NCBI GenBank assembly: GCA_902781655.1
Contig: CACZJZ010000009.1
Location: 28,583-92,582 of the forward strand
Source: an uncultured Lachnospiraceae bacterium
GTDB taxonomy: Bacteria; Bacillota; Clostridia; Lachnospirales; Lachnospiraceae
Reading direction: 5' to 3'
Length of the DNA: 64,000 nucleotides
The position numbers and the translations under genes were made by a program. Positions 51,807-60,169 of the stretch are shown piece after piece. Position 1 is the stretch's first letter; every line of letters starts with the position of its first letter. The notes beneath the pieces are model-generated. The model saw nothing but the letters and a program-made list of their open reading frames with translations, did not search any database and was not told the DNA's origin.

Positions 51807-52081
51807 CAGCCATTGTAGCTGAACATTTCCGTGATCTTCTGGGTTACCGTGGGCATGACCGTATCGTTCAGGATAGCATAGAGGCCAGCCAGTACCAGCG
51901 CACCCAGCACAACGGCGATCAGCACCTTGACGGCAGTGTCGATGTAGCCCTCACCGGCATTGCTACAGACGGCACGGCGGTTGAAGGCAAGCACGGCAGA
52001 CATGGAATTGACCGCGGCGGTCTTGACGCAAGTGACAGCGGACTTGGCGGTATGGGTGATCTTCTTGATGAACTTCTTCAT
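51806..52081 (-). CDS. DUF6133/Flp-type pilin precursor
   Basis: 91 residues from ATG 52081 (AGGAGGAGTATTTC). A basic N-terminus of about 35 residues, then CSNAGEGYIDTAVKVLIAVVLGALVLAGLYAILND, a leader-like GEG plus hydrophobic helix as in Flp pilins, and a short tail. It is the presumed major pilin for the Tad-type apparatus that follows. The prepilin peptidase is the next gene. The longer 108-residue reading frame lacks a ribosome site. Confidence 0.78.
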   Translation of the reverse strand: MKKFIKKITHTAKSAVTCVKTAAVNSMSAVLAFNRRAVCSNAGEGYIDTAVKVLIAVVLGALVLAGLYAILNDTVMPTVTQKITEMFSYNG

Positions 52082-52202
52082 GAAATACTCCTCCTGTAAA
52101 TTCAAAAGTTTTTTGTTGGTGAGTTCGGTCATTTGCGTGTTGCAGGAGGCCCACGGCCCCGCGCAGACAGCAAAAATGCCGGGCGGTCATCTCCCGTCCG
52201 GC

Positions 52203-52754
52203 TCACAAGGTCATATTGATGCATGGGTCCTGCTTCTGCTCGAACCGGATCGACTGGAAGCCTACCCGGTCACAGTAGTAAAATTCGCTGACGGAATCGT
52301 CATACAGCTCCACCACATCCGACAGCGCCATGCGGTAGCCCTGATAGCCGGGAGGCGGAGCATCCCGGCAGATGGTATAGATCTGCTCCAGATCGCTGGT
52401 ACCGAGATCGCCATCGAACACAAGCGTATAATTCCCGGCATCCGGCTCTCCGAACTTCCGTACCTGATCCTCGTACCCGATGAAGCGCATTGCCACGTCT
52501 ACGTCCTTTTTGAGCTGCCAGATGCGGCAGCCCTTTCGAGACTGCGCCGGTTCTTCGCCGGCCATCTCGCCGGATACGAGACGGTCAAAGATCCCTTCCT
52601 CCCAACGGGGTGTCAGATTCATGCGGCGCAGGTATTGGTTGAGCTCGTCCGTGCGGAACATTTCATCCACCACGGCGGTATCCGCCTTCACATAGCCCAC
52701 AGGATTGTCGTAAAAGATGAGCCGATTTCGGTTATCCACGGTGAATCGCACCAA
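52203..52754 (-). CDS. YodL-domain protein
   Basis: 183 residues from TTG 52754 with AAGGAGG. The C-terminal half fits the YodL pattern: YTLVFDGDLGTSDLEQIYTI, GYQGYRMALSDVVELYDDSVSEFYYCDRVGFQSI. The N-terminal part is not recognised. YodL domains occur in conjugative elements of Firmicutes without known function. It follows spoVG by 30 bp and precedes the pilin gene by 121 bp. Confidence 0.8.
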   Translation of the reverse strand: MVRFTVDNRNRLIFYDNPVGYVKADTAVVDEMFRTDELNQYLRRMNLTPRWEEGIFDRLVSGEMAGEEPAQSRKGCRIWQLKKDVDVAMRFIGYEDQVRKFGEPDAGNYTLVFDGDLGTSDLEQIYTICRDAPPPGYQGYRMALSDVVELYDDSVSEFYYCDRVGFQSIRFEQKQDPCINMTL

Positions 52755-52784
52755 GTTCCGTCACCTCCTTTCGCACCGTGGCGC

Positions 52785-53147
52785 TTACATCTGCTGTTCC
52801 ATGCCCTGAGCGGGTGCGTCCTCATTCTGCTCCATGCGTTCCTGCAGCCTCTGCTCGTAAGCATCGTTGACCGCATCCACCAGCGCAGTCCTTGCCTCGG
52901 CGGTGACGGCATGGAAGGTGTCGTTATACACCGTCTCGCCGTTTTTCTTGTAGGACTCCTGGGGCATGGAGATGAAGCGCCCTTTGTCCGTCTCAATGAC
53001 ACGGAGGCCGTGGACGGCAAATGCGCCGGCGATGGTAACGCTGGCATAGGCTTTGGTTTTGTAGTCGCCGTCCACCATACGATCGATCCTCGCCTCGACC
53101 TGGGGTGCAGGGCCTTCCTGCTGCTTTTTCTTCTGCGTTGCTGCCAT
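52785..53147 (-). CDS. spoVG: SpoVG-family protein
   Basis: 120 residues. VEARIDRMVDGDYKTKAYASVTIAGAFAVHGLRVIETDKGRFISMPQ is the SpoVG core (about residues 16-62), a small RNA/DNA-binding regulator, followed by a helical tail rich in Gln/Glu. In mobile elements it may regulate element or host genes. AAGGAG precedes the ATG. It lies between the DUF3849 and YodL genes. Confidence 0.9.
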   Translation of the reverse strand: MAATQKKKQQEGPAPQVEARIDRMVDGDYKTKAYASVTIAGAFAVHGLRVIETDKGRFISMPQESYKKNGETVYNDTFHAVTAEARTALVDAVNDAYEQRLQERMEQNEDAPAQGMEQQM

Positions 53148-53166
53148 AGATTTTTTCTCCTTCCTG

Positions 53167-53904
53167 TTACATGGATTGGTTGTTCATACCGGGGGATTCG
53201 GCGGCTTCTTCCTGCTGGAACTGCGACAGACTCTCTTTGGCCCAATCGGGCAGGAATTTCTCATCCAGCACGCCGACAAACTCATCCCGGTTCCACCTGG
53301 TCATTTCACCGTCACTCAGACAAGTGCAGCGCACCGAGCGCCCAATAGCGTGGGGACTGCATCCGAAGCCGTCGTGGGCATACCACAGCTGGTTTTCCTG
53401 ACTCCAGCAGGACTCTTTCAGCGTATCGGGGCTGAGTACCAGCACCTTACCGATGTAATCCTGCTCGGCACGGTCACCGACGCAATGCTCGGGGCCAAAC
53501 AGCCCCAGCTTTTGATACGCTTCCCGATAGAGGTCTACGAAGCCATCCAGTATGGCGGGGTGACTTCGGACGGTGATCTCGGCATTGTGCCGCTCGTCCT
53601 GCGGAATATATCGTCGCGCCGCCCACTGCTTGTTTGCTCTGCTGAAACGCCCGTCCCAGGAAAGTTCCTGCAGCGTGGTGGCCAGTACCCATTCCGTGCG
53701 CTTGTAGCCATATTCCGCAAGCACAGGTTCAAGACAGTCCTTCTTCAGATTCATCCCATTGAAGTTCTGACGGATCGTCTCCTCGATGGCATTCCGGCAG
53801 GCAACATTGGCGTGGTAACTCTCGCGCCACATGGGAAGCTGATTTCTTTTCTTGGCCTCCTGTGCCGAGTAGGGATAGAGATACTCGTGATCCTTACTCA
53901 TCAT
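53167..53904 (-). CDS. DUF3849-type protein
   Basis: About 245 residues from ATG 53904 or 53901 (GAGG six bases before). The N-terminal YLYPYSAQEAKKRNQLPMWRESYHANVACRNAIEETI is the DUF3849 signature, and EWVLATTLQELSWDGRFSRANKQWA follows. The C-terminal half (SCWSQENQLWYAHDGFGCSPHAIGRSVRCTCL) holds a second conserved block found in element proteins. The long extension to 54069 is out of frame with the true start and lacks a site. It overlaps the upstream gene by a few bases. Confidence 0.8.
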   Translation of the reverse strand: MMSKDHEYLYPYSAQEAKKRNQLPMWRESYHANVACRNAIEETIRQNFNGMNLKKDCLEPVLAEYGYKRTEWVLATTLQELSWDGRFSRANKQWAARRYIPQDERHNAEITVRSHPAILDGFVDLYREAYQKLGLFGPEHCVGDRAEQDYIGKVLVLSPDTLKESCWSQENQLWYAHDGFGCSPHAIGRSVRCTCLSDGEMTRWNRDEFVGVLDEKFLPDWAKESLSQFQQEEAAESPGMNNQSM

Positions 53905-54289
53905 CCGTATCCTCGGTAATGACCACGGCACCATCGATGACCTGGATGTGCAGATCCTTGCCCAGAAGTCCTGCATCCCCAAACGCCTCGAGGGGAACCG
54001 GAATCGTGATCGTATCCTCATACTCGTCATCGACGCTCTCATCAACGAGCGGAGTTTTATCCTCCGCATCCGAATTGCACAGTGCGTCCAAGGTCATACT
54101 GCGGGCGAGACGCACCATGCCCTGCAGTACATCTCTCGTTTCGACCAGTGTCATATCCTTCTTGAGAAGAATGATTGCGTTGTCCATCGTGTGAAGCTCC
54201 AGCGTGTCAGTCTCATCGAGTTTGCTCAGGATCAGGGCGGCGTGCTGAACAACAACCCTGCCGTCATTGGTGTAATTGATAAACTTCAT
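53894..54289 (-). CDS. Small acidic conjugative-element protein, AbrB-like C-terminus
   Basis: 131 residues from ATG 54289 (AAAGGAGGATACCAT). The first half is helical: MKFINYTNDGRVVVQHAALILSKLDETDTLELHTMDNAIILLKKDMT; the last part ITIPVPLEAFGDAGLLGKDLHIQVIDGAVVITE resembles the swapped-hairpin AbrB/SpoVT fold. It may be DNA-binding. It is placed between the adenine methyltransferase and the DUF3849 gene. The function is unknown. Confidence 0.65.
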   Translation of the reverse strand: MKFINYTNDGRVVVQHAALILSKLDETDTLELHTMDNAIILLKKDMTLVETRDVLQGMVRLARSMTLDALCNSDAEDKTPLVDESVDDEYEDTITIPVPLEAFGDAGLLGKDLHIQVIDGAVVITEDTDDE

Positions 54290-54302
54290 ATGGTATCCTC
54301 CT

Positions 54303-55265
54303 TTAATTTGTTGTTTTGATTGGACTTTCCGGCTCATGGATCAGTTCATACCGGGCCTCGCTGCCGCAGTTCAGCAGGCTCTCCAAACTGAGCTGCCAGC
54401 AGGCTTTGCGAGGATCATAGTTGGTGATGATAACTTCCTCATATTCGCTGCCCGCCGTCTGGGACATACTGTTGGGGCGTACAACGCGGAAAATGTAGAA
54501 CTCCTGATACAGTTCGCAAATGTACGGGCAGTAGTTGTAGGACACCATGACATACCCATGACAGTTCAGGAGTGTGTCATGGAGCCGCTGGTGATTTTCC
54601 TTTGGGAAGGCTACCTCATAGCATTCGGCCTCAAAGTACGGCGGGTCACAGTAGATCCATGCGTCACCACGGTCATACTGGCGGATGACATCCTCAAAGT
54701 CTTTGTTCTCCACAATGACATTCGCCAGCCGGCGAGAGCACTCCCAAATCAGGTGGAAGAAGCGGCGGATATCGCAGGGCTTACCACCGAATGATTTAGA
54801 GCTGCCGCTGAAGCTGTACCGAACCAGTTTGAAGAAATCTGCGGCACGGCGGACATCTCCGCGGGGAGCACGCTCCAGCAGAAGAGTGCGGATAGCTTCG
54901 GCCTCGGGCGGCTTGAGCAGGATCTCAGTCAGTTCCATTTCTTCCTGCAGATAGTCATCCGTGATTTCGCCCTTGGAGAGAAACTTGTACAGGACATTGA
55001 AATCATCCCGCGTGTTCAGAGGCAGAAAGCCCAATTCCGCCAGCAGCGCTAAGGGGCGGTTTTTCACGCAGCAGAAGAGATTCGTGAGATTGCTGTTGAA
55101 ATCGTTGTAGACCTCCATACAACCCTGCTGGATGGGACGGCTCATGGTCACCGTGCCGCTGCCGCCGAACACATCAATGAACCGGCTGTAGTGATCCGGC
55201 GCCATCTTGTTGATGATCCACAGCAGCTTGCTCTTGCCGCCCACCCATGGGATAAAGCTGTTCAA
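54303..55265 (-). CDS. DNA adenine methyltransferase (D12/Dam class)
   Basis: 320 residues from TTG 55265 (overlap of TTGA with the previous gene). Motif I-like FIDVFGGSGTVTM near residue 32 and the catalytic DPPYF motif near residue 206 (WIYCDPPYFEAECYEV), with SFIPWVGGKSKLLW at the start, as in class D12 N6-adenine methyltransferases. Probably an orphan enzyme, since no restriction partner is seen in the neighbourhood; it may protect the element from host restriction. The gene overlaps the winged-helix gene upstream. Confidence 0.9.
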   Translation of the reverse strand: MNSFIPWVGGKSKLLWIINKMAPDHYSRFIDVFGGSGTVTMSRPIQQGCMEVYNDFNSNLTNLFCCVKNRPLALLAELGFLPLNTRDDFNVLYKFLSKGEITDDYLQEEMELTEILLKPPEAEAIRTLLLERAPRGDVRRAADFFKLVRYSFSGSSKSFGGKPCDIRRFFHLIWECSRRLANVIVENKDFEDVIRQYDRGDAWIYCDPPYFEAECYEVAFPKENHQRLHDTLLNCHGYVMVSYNYCPYICELYQEFYIFRVVRPNSMSQTAGSEYEEVIITNYDPRKACWQLSLESLLNCGSEARYELIHEPESPIKTTN

Positions 55266-55600
55266 GGGGCATCACCCCCATCCAGCGGGAGAGAAAGCTG
55301 ACCGGTATCTACATAGTCCGGCAAAGCACTGGACAGGCCGCGCTCCGCAAATGCAATCTTCTTGATTCGGCTGCGGAGTTGCCGGATGGTGCGCTCCAGC
55401 TCCTCGGCAGTGGCAGCGTAATAGTAGCCGCCCTCAAAGCTGCAAATGGGAATGCCGTCACCGCGCAGGGCGTTGATCTCCCGGCGCAGCTCAGAACCAC
55501 GCATTTGGAAGCTGCACTCCAACTCCCGGCTGGTGACGGCATTTACTTCACCCTTGTGGTAAAGCGCAAGATATTCCGCAAGGGCTTCGTTGATTGCCAC
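55262..55600 (-). CDS. Small winged-helix-like DNA-binding protein
   Basis: 112 residues from GTG 55600 (AAAGGAGGAACT). LAEYLALYHKGEVNAVTSRELECSFQMRGSELRREINALRGDGIPIC fits a winged-helix region with wing GGYYYAAT, then a helical tail. This form is often found near phage replication-organiser genes. It is the first gene of the leftward operon after the intergenic leader with the XRE operators. Confidence 0.7.
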   Translation of the reverse strand: MAINEALAEYLALYHKGEVNAVTSRELECSFQMRGSELRREINALRGDGIPICSFEGGYYYAATAEELERTIRQLRSRIKKIAFAERGLSSALPDYVDTGQLSLPLDGGDAP

Positions 55601-55658
55601 AGTTCCTCCTTTCCGGAGCCGTTATCCCGGAATAGGAGACAAAAAGAGCGCAAAAAAG

Positions 55659-55696
55659 AAGGGGCCGCTTTTCTCCGTCCGGGAATACGGCCCCTT
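55659..55696 (-). terminator. Hairpin terminator in the leader of the leftward operon
   Basis: AAGGGGCCG (55659-55667) pairs with CGGCCCCTT (55688-55696). Read on the minus strand the stem ends in CTTCTTTTTT. It lies between the XRE operators and the first gene at 55600, so it could act as an attenuator or stop antisense transcription from the right. Confidence 0.65.
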
Positions 55697-55728
55697 GCTG
55701 TGATATTTTTTATTCATTCCGTTCATTC

Positions 55729-55745
55729 AGAACGGACAGCGTTCT
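55729..55745. promoter_or_regulatory. XRE operator 1
   Basis: AGAACGGACAGCGTTCT, a 17-bp dyad with AGAACG/CGTTCT arms, the same symmetry as the two further copies at 55787-55803 and 56240-56256. It lies on the leftward side of the regulatory region and may control the minus-strand operon. Confidence 0.8.
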
Positions 55746-55786
55746 ATATGCTCCTGTGAAACATACCGCATCTCCCATATACTTTA

Positions 55787-55803
55787 AGAACGGATACCGT
55801 TCT
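55787..55803. promoter_or_regulatory. XRE operator 2 overlapping the repressor start site
   Basis: AGAACGGATACCGTTCT, arms of seven bases around ATA. It overlaps the probable transcription start after a TATACT -10 (about 55778-55783) and lies 15 bp before the XRE ATG, so autorepression is expected. Confidence 0.85.
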
Positions 55804-55818
55804 AAAGGAGACTACTGT

Positions 55819-56142
55819 ATGGACCAGATAGCGTTGGGAAAACGAATCAAAGCAGCCCGTGAAAAAGCCTGCATGACACAGGAAGAGCTCGCCGCCGCTG
55901 TAGATTACAGCGTTGATCACATGAGTGTAGTAGAGCGAGGCGTGAAGGCTCCAAAACTGGAGAAGTTGGTCGCCATCGCCAATGCACTCAATATTGGAAC
56001 AGATGAACTCCTTCAAGATGACTTGAACACGGCAACAATGCTTCATGCCACGGAAATCTCCGAACGACTTAAGATGCTTTCTCCAGAAGGACAGCGTAAG
56101 GTAATGAACGTACTGGATGCCCTGATTGCAGAGTTGAAATGA
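55819..56142 (+). CDS. XRE-family repressor
   Basis: 107 residues from ATG 55819 (AAAGGAG at eight bases; a longer frame is rejected). LGKRIKAAREKACMTQEELAAAVDYSVDHMSVVERGVKAPKLEKLVAIANALNI is a full helix-turn-helix (about residues 7-60), then a C-terminal dimerisation-like segment LKMLSPEGQRKVMNVLDALIAEL. Three copies of AGAACGG-N3-CCGTTCT around it (55729, 55787, 56240) are very probably its operators. It would control the leftward operon and the small + gene at 56279. Confidence 0.9.
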   Translation: MDQIALGKRIKAAREKACMTQEELAAAVDYSVDHMSVVERGVKAPKLEKLVAIANALNIGTDELLQDDLNTATMLHATEISERLKMLSPEGQRKVMNVLDALIAELK

Positions 56143-56239
56143 TAAGCGGCACAGAGGTTTGCACTTTTTGCAAGCCTCTATTTTTTTCGACAGAGTTCGA
56201 CGTTTTCTCTCAAAGCTCCTATGCTATTATAGTTCTAAA

Positions 56240-56256
56240 AGAACGGTTTCCGTTCA
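56240..56256. promoter_or_regulatory. XRE operator 3 before the 56279 gene
   Basis: AGAACGGTTTCCGTTCA, the same dyad as at 55787, just downstream of a TATTAT -10-like element (about 56226-56231) and 23 bp before the ATG at 56279. The 136-bp region between the two + genes holds nothing else. Confidence 0.8.
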
Positions 56257-56278
56257 AAAAACAGCAAGGAGTGATTCT

Positions 56279-56500
56279 ATGAAGAGAAAGAACATCTGCG
56301 CCGAAGCAGCACTGCGAGAAGTGGCTCACAAAAACCATACTACCGTGGAAGAAGTGCGGAAAGAGATTCGGCTGGCGATGATAGCGGCGATGTGTAATCC
56401 AGACCCTGCCATACAGAAAAGATGGAACGCGATTCCTCATGCTGGCGACACACTCACGCCGGAGGATTTCATTACATATGTTGCAAGTCAGTGTCGTTAA
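56279..56500 (+). CDS. Small helical protein, Spo0A C-terminal-domain-like
   Basis: 73 residues from ATG 56279 (AAGGAG at eight bases). CAEAALREVAHKNHTTVEEVRKEIRLAMIAAMCNPDPAIQKRWNAIP and TPEDFITYVASQ resemble small element proteins annotated as Spo0A C-terminal-like, a recollection I cannot confirm. It is controlled by an operator of the XRE repressor and may be a partner or antirepressor. It is divergent to the leftward operons on both sides. Confidence 0.65.
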   Translation: MKRKNICAEAALREVAHKNHTTVEEVRKEIRLAMIAAMCNPDPAIQKRWNAIPHAGDTLTPEDFITYVASQCR

Positions 56501-56545
56501 AAACGGCATTACGCATTTCCATAGTGGCTCGATTAGGTCCTTTGC

Positions 56546-57754
56546 TTATTCCATCGTCATTGCTTGTTCTTGAGTTTCCTGCACCGGAGTCTGCATCGGC
56601 TGATAGTCCTCCCGATGCAGCAGGCCGTAGGAGGTAAGTGCAGCATTGTCATCCTTGATGATCTCGTTCCCGTAGGTGAAGAGATTTACATGAGGCAGGA
56701 GCAGTTCCGCCGAGTGGGCATCCATTGTGAAGTTCAGTTCATCAATGGCCGCCTCCTGCGGCGAACTGATCTCCGGCGTGAGGATGTAATCCCCGATATG
56801 CTCGGCAAGGCCCGCAGCAGTAGCCAGATCCGTTACCTCGAAATGCTCCAGCAGGGCTTTCAGCTTCGGGATCTGTTTTTCGCGGGAAGGCATAGCCTCC
56901 ACTGCCTCCGCAAAATCGTTGAAGGCATCCAGCTCCATTGGCAAGTCAGCAAACTCTGCCGCCTGTGGGATGATCCCGTCATAGTCGAGAACCATAGCAC
57001 CCTCCCAGCCGTCCGCTCCGAGCTGCTTCTGCGCTTTCCTCAATGCTTCAGCAGACGCAGGCAGTTCCAGCGTGACGGTGCGGTCATCTTCGAGGTCGGG
57101 ATGAAGGCCAAGGGTAAGACGGAAGAGATATTCCGGCTTTTCGGGAAGCTCCTTGGCGCAGGGTGGTGCGGTGACCAGTTCACTGTGCTGCACCACATAG
57201 CCGTTCCGCGTGAATGTGCCGTTTTCGCCGGTACGCAGGGCTTTGCCGATTTTACCAAAGTCCAGCATCTCGAACACATCGTCGGAGAGTCCGTCCAGTT
57301 CCTCCATGAAGCCGTTTTCCGCATAGAAGCGGCCAAGCTCTGCGTCACTGGGCGCGCCGACCACATGGCAACAATCCGCACCTGCGCTGACCGCCAAATT
57401 TCTCAAATCCTGCATGGTGAGAATACCGCCATTGGATTCTACGTTTCTCTGGATTTCCAGACGAAGCAGCCCATCAAAGGCTTCCTGCTCCGTTTCATCC
57501 AGCACAGCCAGCCGACCGGCGAGATCGTTTAGCTCATTGAGGCTGGCGTCCAGTTCCATCAGGTGAGGGGCGAGATACTCGAAGCCATAGTAATCGTCAA
57601 TTTCCAGATACAGCTCCTCGTTCTCCTGAAGCCGCACCTTATCCATTGAATCGTGCAATTCCCACGGGGAGGCGGGAAGTTCCAGTCTTGCGTGAGCCTC
57701 ACTGTTGGGTAAGTCCAGCTTTGCCAGATAGATGCCAAATATCTTTTTACCCAA
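56546..57754 (-). CDS. ArdA-like antirestriction protein
   Basis: 402 residues from TTG 57754 (GGAGGAATGACCC). The first half fits the Firmicutes ArdA type: [103 protein letters not shown], and a repeat-like second half with [29 protein letters not shown] and [21 protein letters not shown]. The two halves look like a duplicated ArdA-like unit. It may block type I restriction in the recipient. A Gln/Met tail closes it, a feature shared with neighbours. Confidence 0.82.
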   Translation of the reverse strand: MGKKIFGIYLAKLDLPNSEAHARLELPASPWELHDSMDKVRLQENEELYLEIDDYYGFEYLAPHLMELDASLNELNDLAGRLAVLDETEQEAFDGLLRLEIQRNVESNGGILTMQDLRNLAVSAGADCCHVVGAPSDAELGRFYAENGFMEELDGLSDDVFEMLDFGKIGKALRTGENGTFTRNGYVVQHSELVTAPPCAKELPEKPEYLFRLTLGLHPDLEDDRTVTLELPASAEALRKAQKQLGADGWEGAMVLDYDGIIPQAAEFADLPMELDAFNDFAEAVEAMPSREKQIPKLKALLEHFEVTDLATAAGLAEHIGDYILTPEISSPQEAAIDELNFTMDAHSAELLLPHVNLFTYGNEIIKDDNAALTSYGLLHREDYQPMQTPVQETQEQAMTME

Positions 57755-59087
57755 GGGTCATTCCTCCCATCTCCGGCTGTTGTTCATAGCAGGCGGGGTC
57801 AGCGCCGGGGACGCCCCAGCCGAACATGGAACCCGTTTTCATGGCTTCCTCCTGCGCGGGGGTAACGCCCAGCCGCTCGTTGTTGTAGTCCGCTATCTCA
57901 CGGTTCTGCGCCGGATCGTCCGTGGACCAGTCGCTGGGATAGTAGCCGCTCTCGCCGCGCTTGATGCAGATGAGTTCTCCGGTGCTGGCAAGGGTGGAGA
58001 AGCACAGCTCCGGCAGCCCCTCCGCCAACTTGGGGGAGAAAAGCTCCTGCTCCGTCTGGATGCTCCACTCGTCCGAGTTCCAAAGGTGGACATACAATTC
58101 ACCGCCGTCATCCATGGAAATCTCACGCTGCTCAAAGCCCTCGCCCCAACCGTCCGATGCCTGTCCGGCGAGGTACTTCTTTAAGGTTTCCAGCTCTGTG
58201 TCCGACAATTCCCCGGCGACACGGCATTCCGCCACGCCCCAGAGCTGCCGGTCACGCTTCTCCACGGTGAAGACGGCGGAGCGTACCTTGCGGTCAACGC
58301 TGTCGGCTTCATCATACCAATGCATGAGACCTCGCTCGGTCTCCTCCGGCATCCGGTTTTTCACCAGCGCCGCCGTGATCTGATCCTGATAGCCGCGCAG
58401 CTCACGGCCCTCCAGCAATGTGCTGCTGTCGTCGAAGTCGCCGTACTCGTTCCGCTCGTAGAGATCGGCGGTCAGGGGCATATAGAGTTTGAGTGTAGTC
58501 AGCTTGGGCGGCAGCACCGTGAAGCTGTCCTCGCCGGGAATAAGTGCCAGCGACCTGCCGTTATCCCACTTCATGTGGAGTTGCCCCGCATCGTCTACAA
58601 AGTCCACCTCACCCTCGGTGCCGGGAAGAATGGGCGCGTAGGGATCGTCCATCGAATTGAGCCGGATGCGGGTGCCGGGGGGATATTGCTCCTTGATAAA
58701 ATTCACCATTTTTCTGTCCATCATCGTTTCCTCCATGTTTTGCTCTCTGTCGTAAAACTCCAGCTCGTAGATCACGCCGCGATCTTGCTTTCGAGTATCC
58801 TTCACCTTGACCGTCGTACCATCAAAGATGTAATTGCCGGCTTTCCCAAAATCGGTGTAGAAGCCCTTGCCGTGGTTGCATGTGGAGAAGGGATGCTCCG
58901 GCTGATCCTTGATCTTGGAGTAAAAGCCCACCGTCTGCACCGTGGTCACCACACGGGTCAGCCCCACCATATCCGCGTGATTGGCGTGGCTGACGGTCTT
59001 AAACTCCACACCGGGGCGGATGAACCGTTTCAGCTCGGCAAGGCTTTTGAACGCGACCGGCTCTCGCTGCTTTTTTGAGGCGTCCAT
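57747..59087 (-). CDS. DUF4314-containing conjugative-element protein
   Basis: 446 residues from ATG 59087 (TAATG overlap with the upstream gene). Residues about 120-190 hold the DUF4314 domain [60 protein letters not shown]. The N-terminal region ([31 protein letters not shown]) and C-terminal region ([28 protein letters not shown]) are seen in other elements but I cannot name them. Probably an accessory protein without known reaction. Confidence 0.75.
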   Translation of the reverse strand: MDASKKQREPVAFKSLAELKRFIRPGVEFKTVSHANHADMVGLTRVVTTVQTVGFYSKIKDQPEHPFSTCNHGKGFYTDFGKAGNYIFDGTTVKVKDTRKQDRGVIYELEFYDREQNMEETMMDRKMVNFIKEQYPPGTRIRLNSMDDPYAPILPGTEGEVDFVDDAGQLHMKWDNGRSLALIPGEDSFTVLPPKLTTLKLYMPLTADLYERNEYGDFDDSSTLLEGRELRGYQDQITAALVKNRMPEETERGLMHWYDEADSVDRKVRSAVFTVEKRDRQLWGVAECRVAGELSDTELETLKKYLAGQASDGWGEGFEQREISMDDGGELYVHLWNSDEWSIQTEQELFSPKLAEGLPELCFSTLASTGELICIKRGESGYYPSDWSTDDPAQNREIADYNNERLGVTPAQEEAMKTGSMFGWGVPGADPACYEQQPEMGGMTLG

Positions 59088-60109
59088 TACATTCCCCCGA
59101 AGGTCATGCCCTGTTCGGGTCGAGGCTCGTGATCCTCCTGCCGGCAAGGGGCTTCCTCGCCGTAGAAGTCGAAGATAATGTCATCCACCTGCTTGCGGAC
59201 GGTGGGATCGTCGGTCAGCACCTTGTAACGGAATCCTGTGGTCGGGCGGTACGGAAGTTCTTCCCTCACACACTTGAGAAAGACTTCGGCATCGGTAAAC
59301 TCCTGTGTATCGCCATTGGCATAGGTGACACGGCCCACCAGAGGCTTGTCCCGCGCCATGTTCTGCCGCTGGACATCCAGATCATAGACCGTACAGTAGC
59401 AGTTATAATCTCCGGGGGACGGATTGCAGCGCAGGCAGTAGCGGTAATGCTCAGTTTCCACGATGTAGCCATAGTTTTGTACATAGCCGCCGTCGATTTT
59501 GCCGCCGTGGTTATAGCAGAAACGCTCCATAGCGAAGCGGTTTTTCAGCACACTCTCCCGCAGCGTGTCCACGACCTCCTGCAGCTCCAGCTTGAATGCG
59601 GGGCTGTTCAGCTCCTCCGGGCCACGGGGCCACCATGTATGCCAGAACTCGTTTCCGCTGCGTCCGAAGTCCATCCGGACATGTCCAACGGTACCCAGCC
59701 GCTTATCTTCTTCGGGGTGCGGGGTATAAAATAAGCCCGCCTCCTCCGGGCGGGCAGGACGGATATGAAATTTCATGTTCTCTGCGGGATAGGGGAGCTG
59801 ATGTGCTTCGCAGAACTCACGGAGCGTCATGTTGCCTTCATCGAGAAAACCGAGCTCATCCCGCACATCCAGCCGCCCAGACTTAGGCATCGCCAGCTTT
59901 TCCGGCATCAGCACCGAGCCTGCGTGGTTGACCACAACATTTTCTTCCATGTAGCACAGCTCACCGGGATCATCGTCAGAGCCGCGAATGTCATAGCAGT
60001 ACCAGCCCTTCGGCACGGTATCACGGGCAATACGCCCGTTGGTGAAGAGCGCGGGCTTATCAAATACTTCAAGGTGCTGGAATTTCTCTGTTCTTGCGTT
60101 TACAGCCAT
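59087..60109 (-). CDS. LPD28-type domain protein
   Basis: 340 residues from ATG 60109 (AGGAAGGAACACCAA). The N-terminal [34 protein letters not shown] is the LPD28 pattern as I remember it, from polyvalent proteins of mobile elements. The rest contains [22 protein letters not shown], rich in Cys, and a C-terminal part [31 protein letters not shown]. No catalytic motif is seen. It belongs to the antirestriction-like block. Confidence 0.75.
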   Translation of the reverse strand: MAVNARTEKFQHLEVFDKPALFTNGRIARDTVPKGWYCYDIRGSDDDPGELCYMEENVVVNHAGSVLMPEKLAMPKSGRLDVRDELGFLDEGNMTLREFCEAHQLPYPAENMKFHIRPARPEEAGLFYTPHPEEDKRLGTVGHVRMDFGRSGNEFWHTWWPRGPEELNSPAFKLELQEVVDTLRESVLKNRFAMERFCYNHGGKIDGGYVQNYGYIVETEHYRYCLRCNPSPGDYNCYCTVYDLDVQRQNMARDKPLVGRVTYANGDTQEFTDAEVFLKCVREELPYRPTTGFRYKVLTDDPTVRKQVDDIIFDFYGEEAPCRQEDHEPRPEQGMTFGGM

Positions 60110-60169
60110 TTGGTGTTCCTTCCTTTCTTTTTTGGTAACGGCAAACATACTACACATCTGTCGCAAAGT

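Noticed and set aside
53905-54069. N-terminal extension of the DUF3849 protein
   Set aside because: Highly basic, overlaps the upstream gene in another frame and has no ribosome site; the ATG at 53904/53901 has one.
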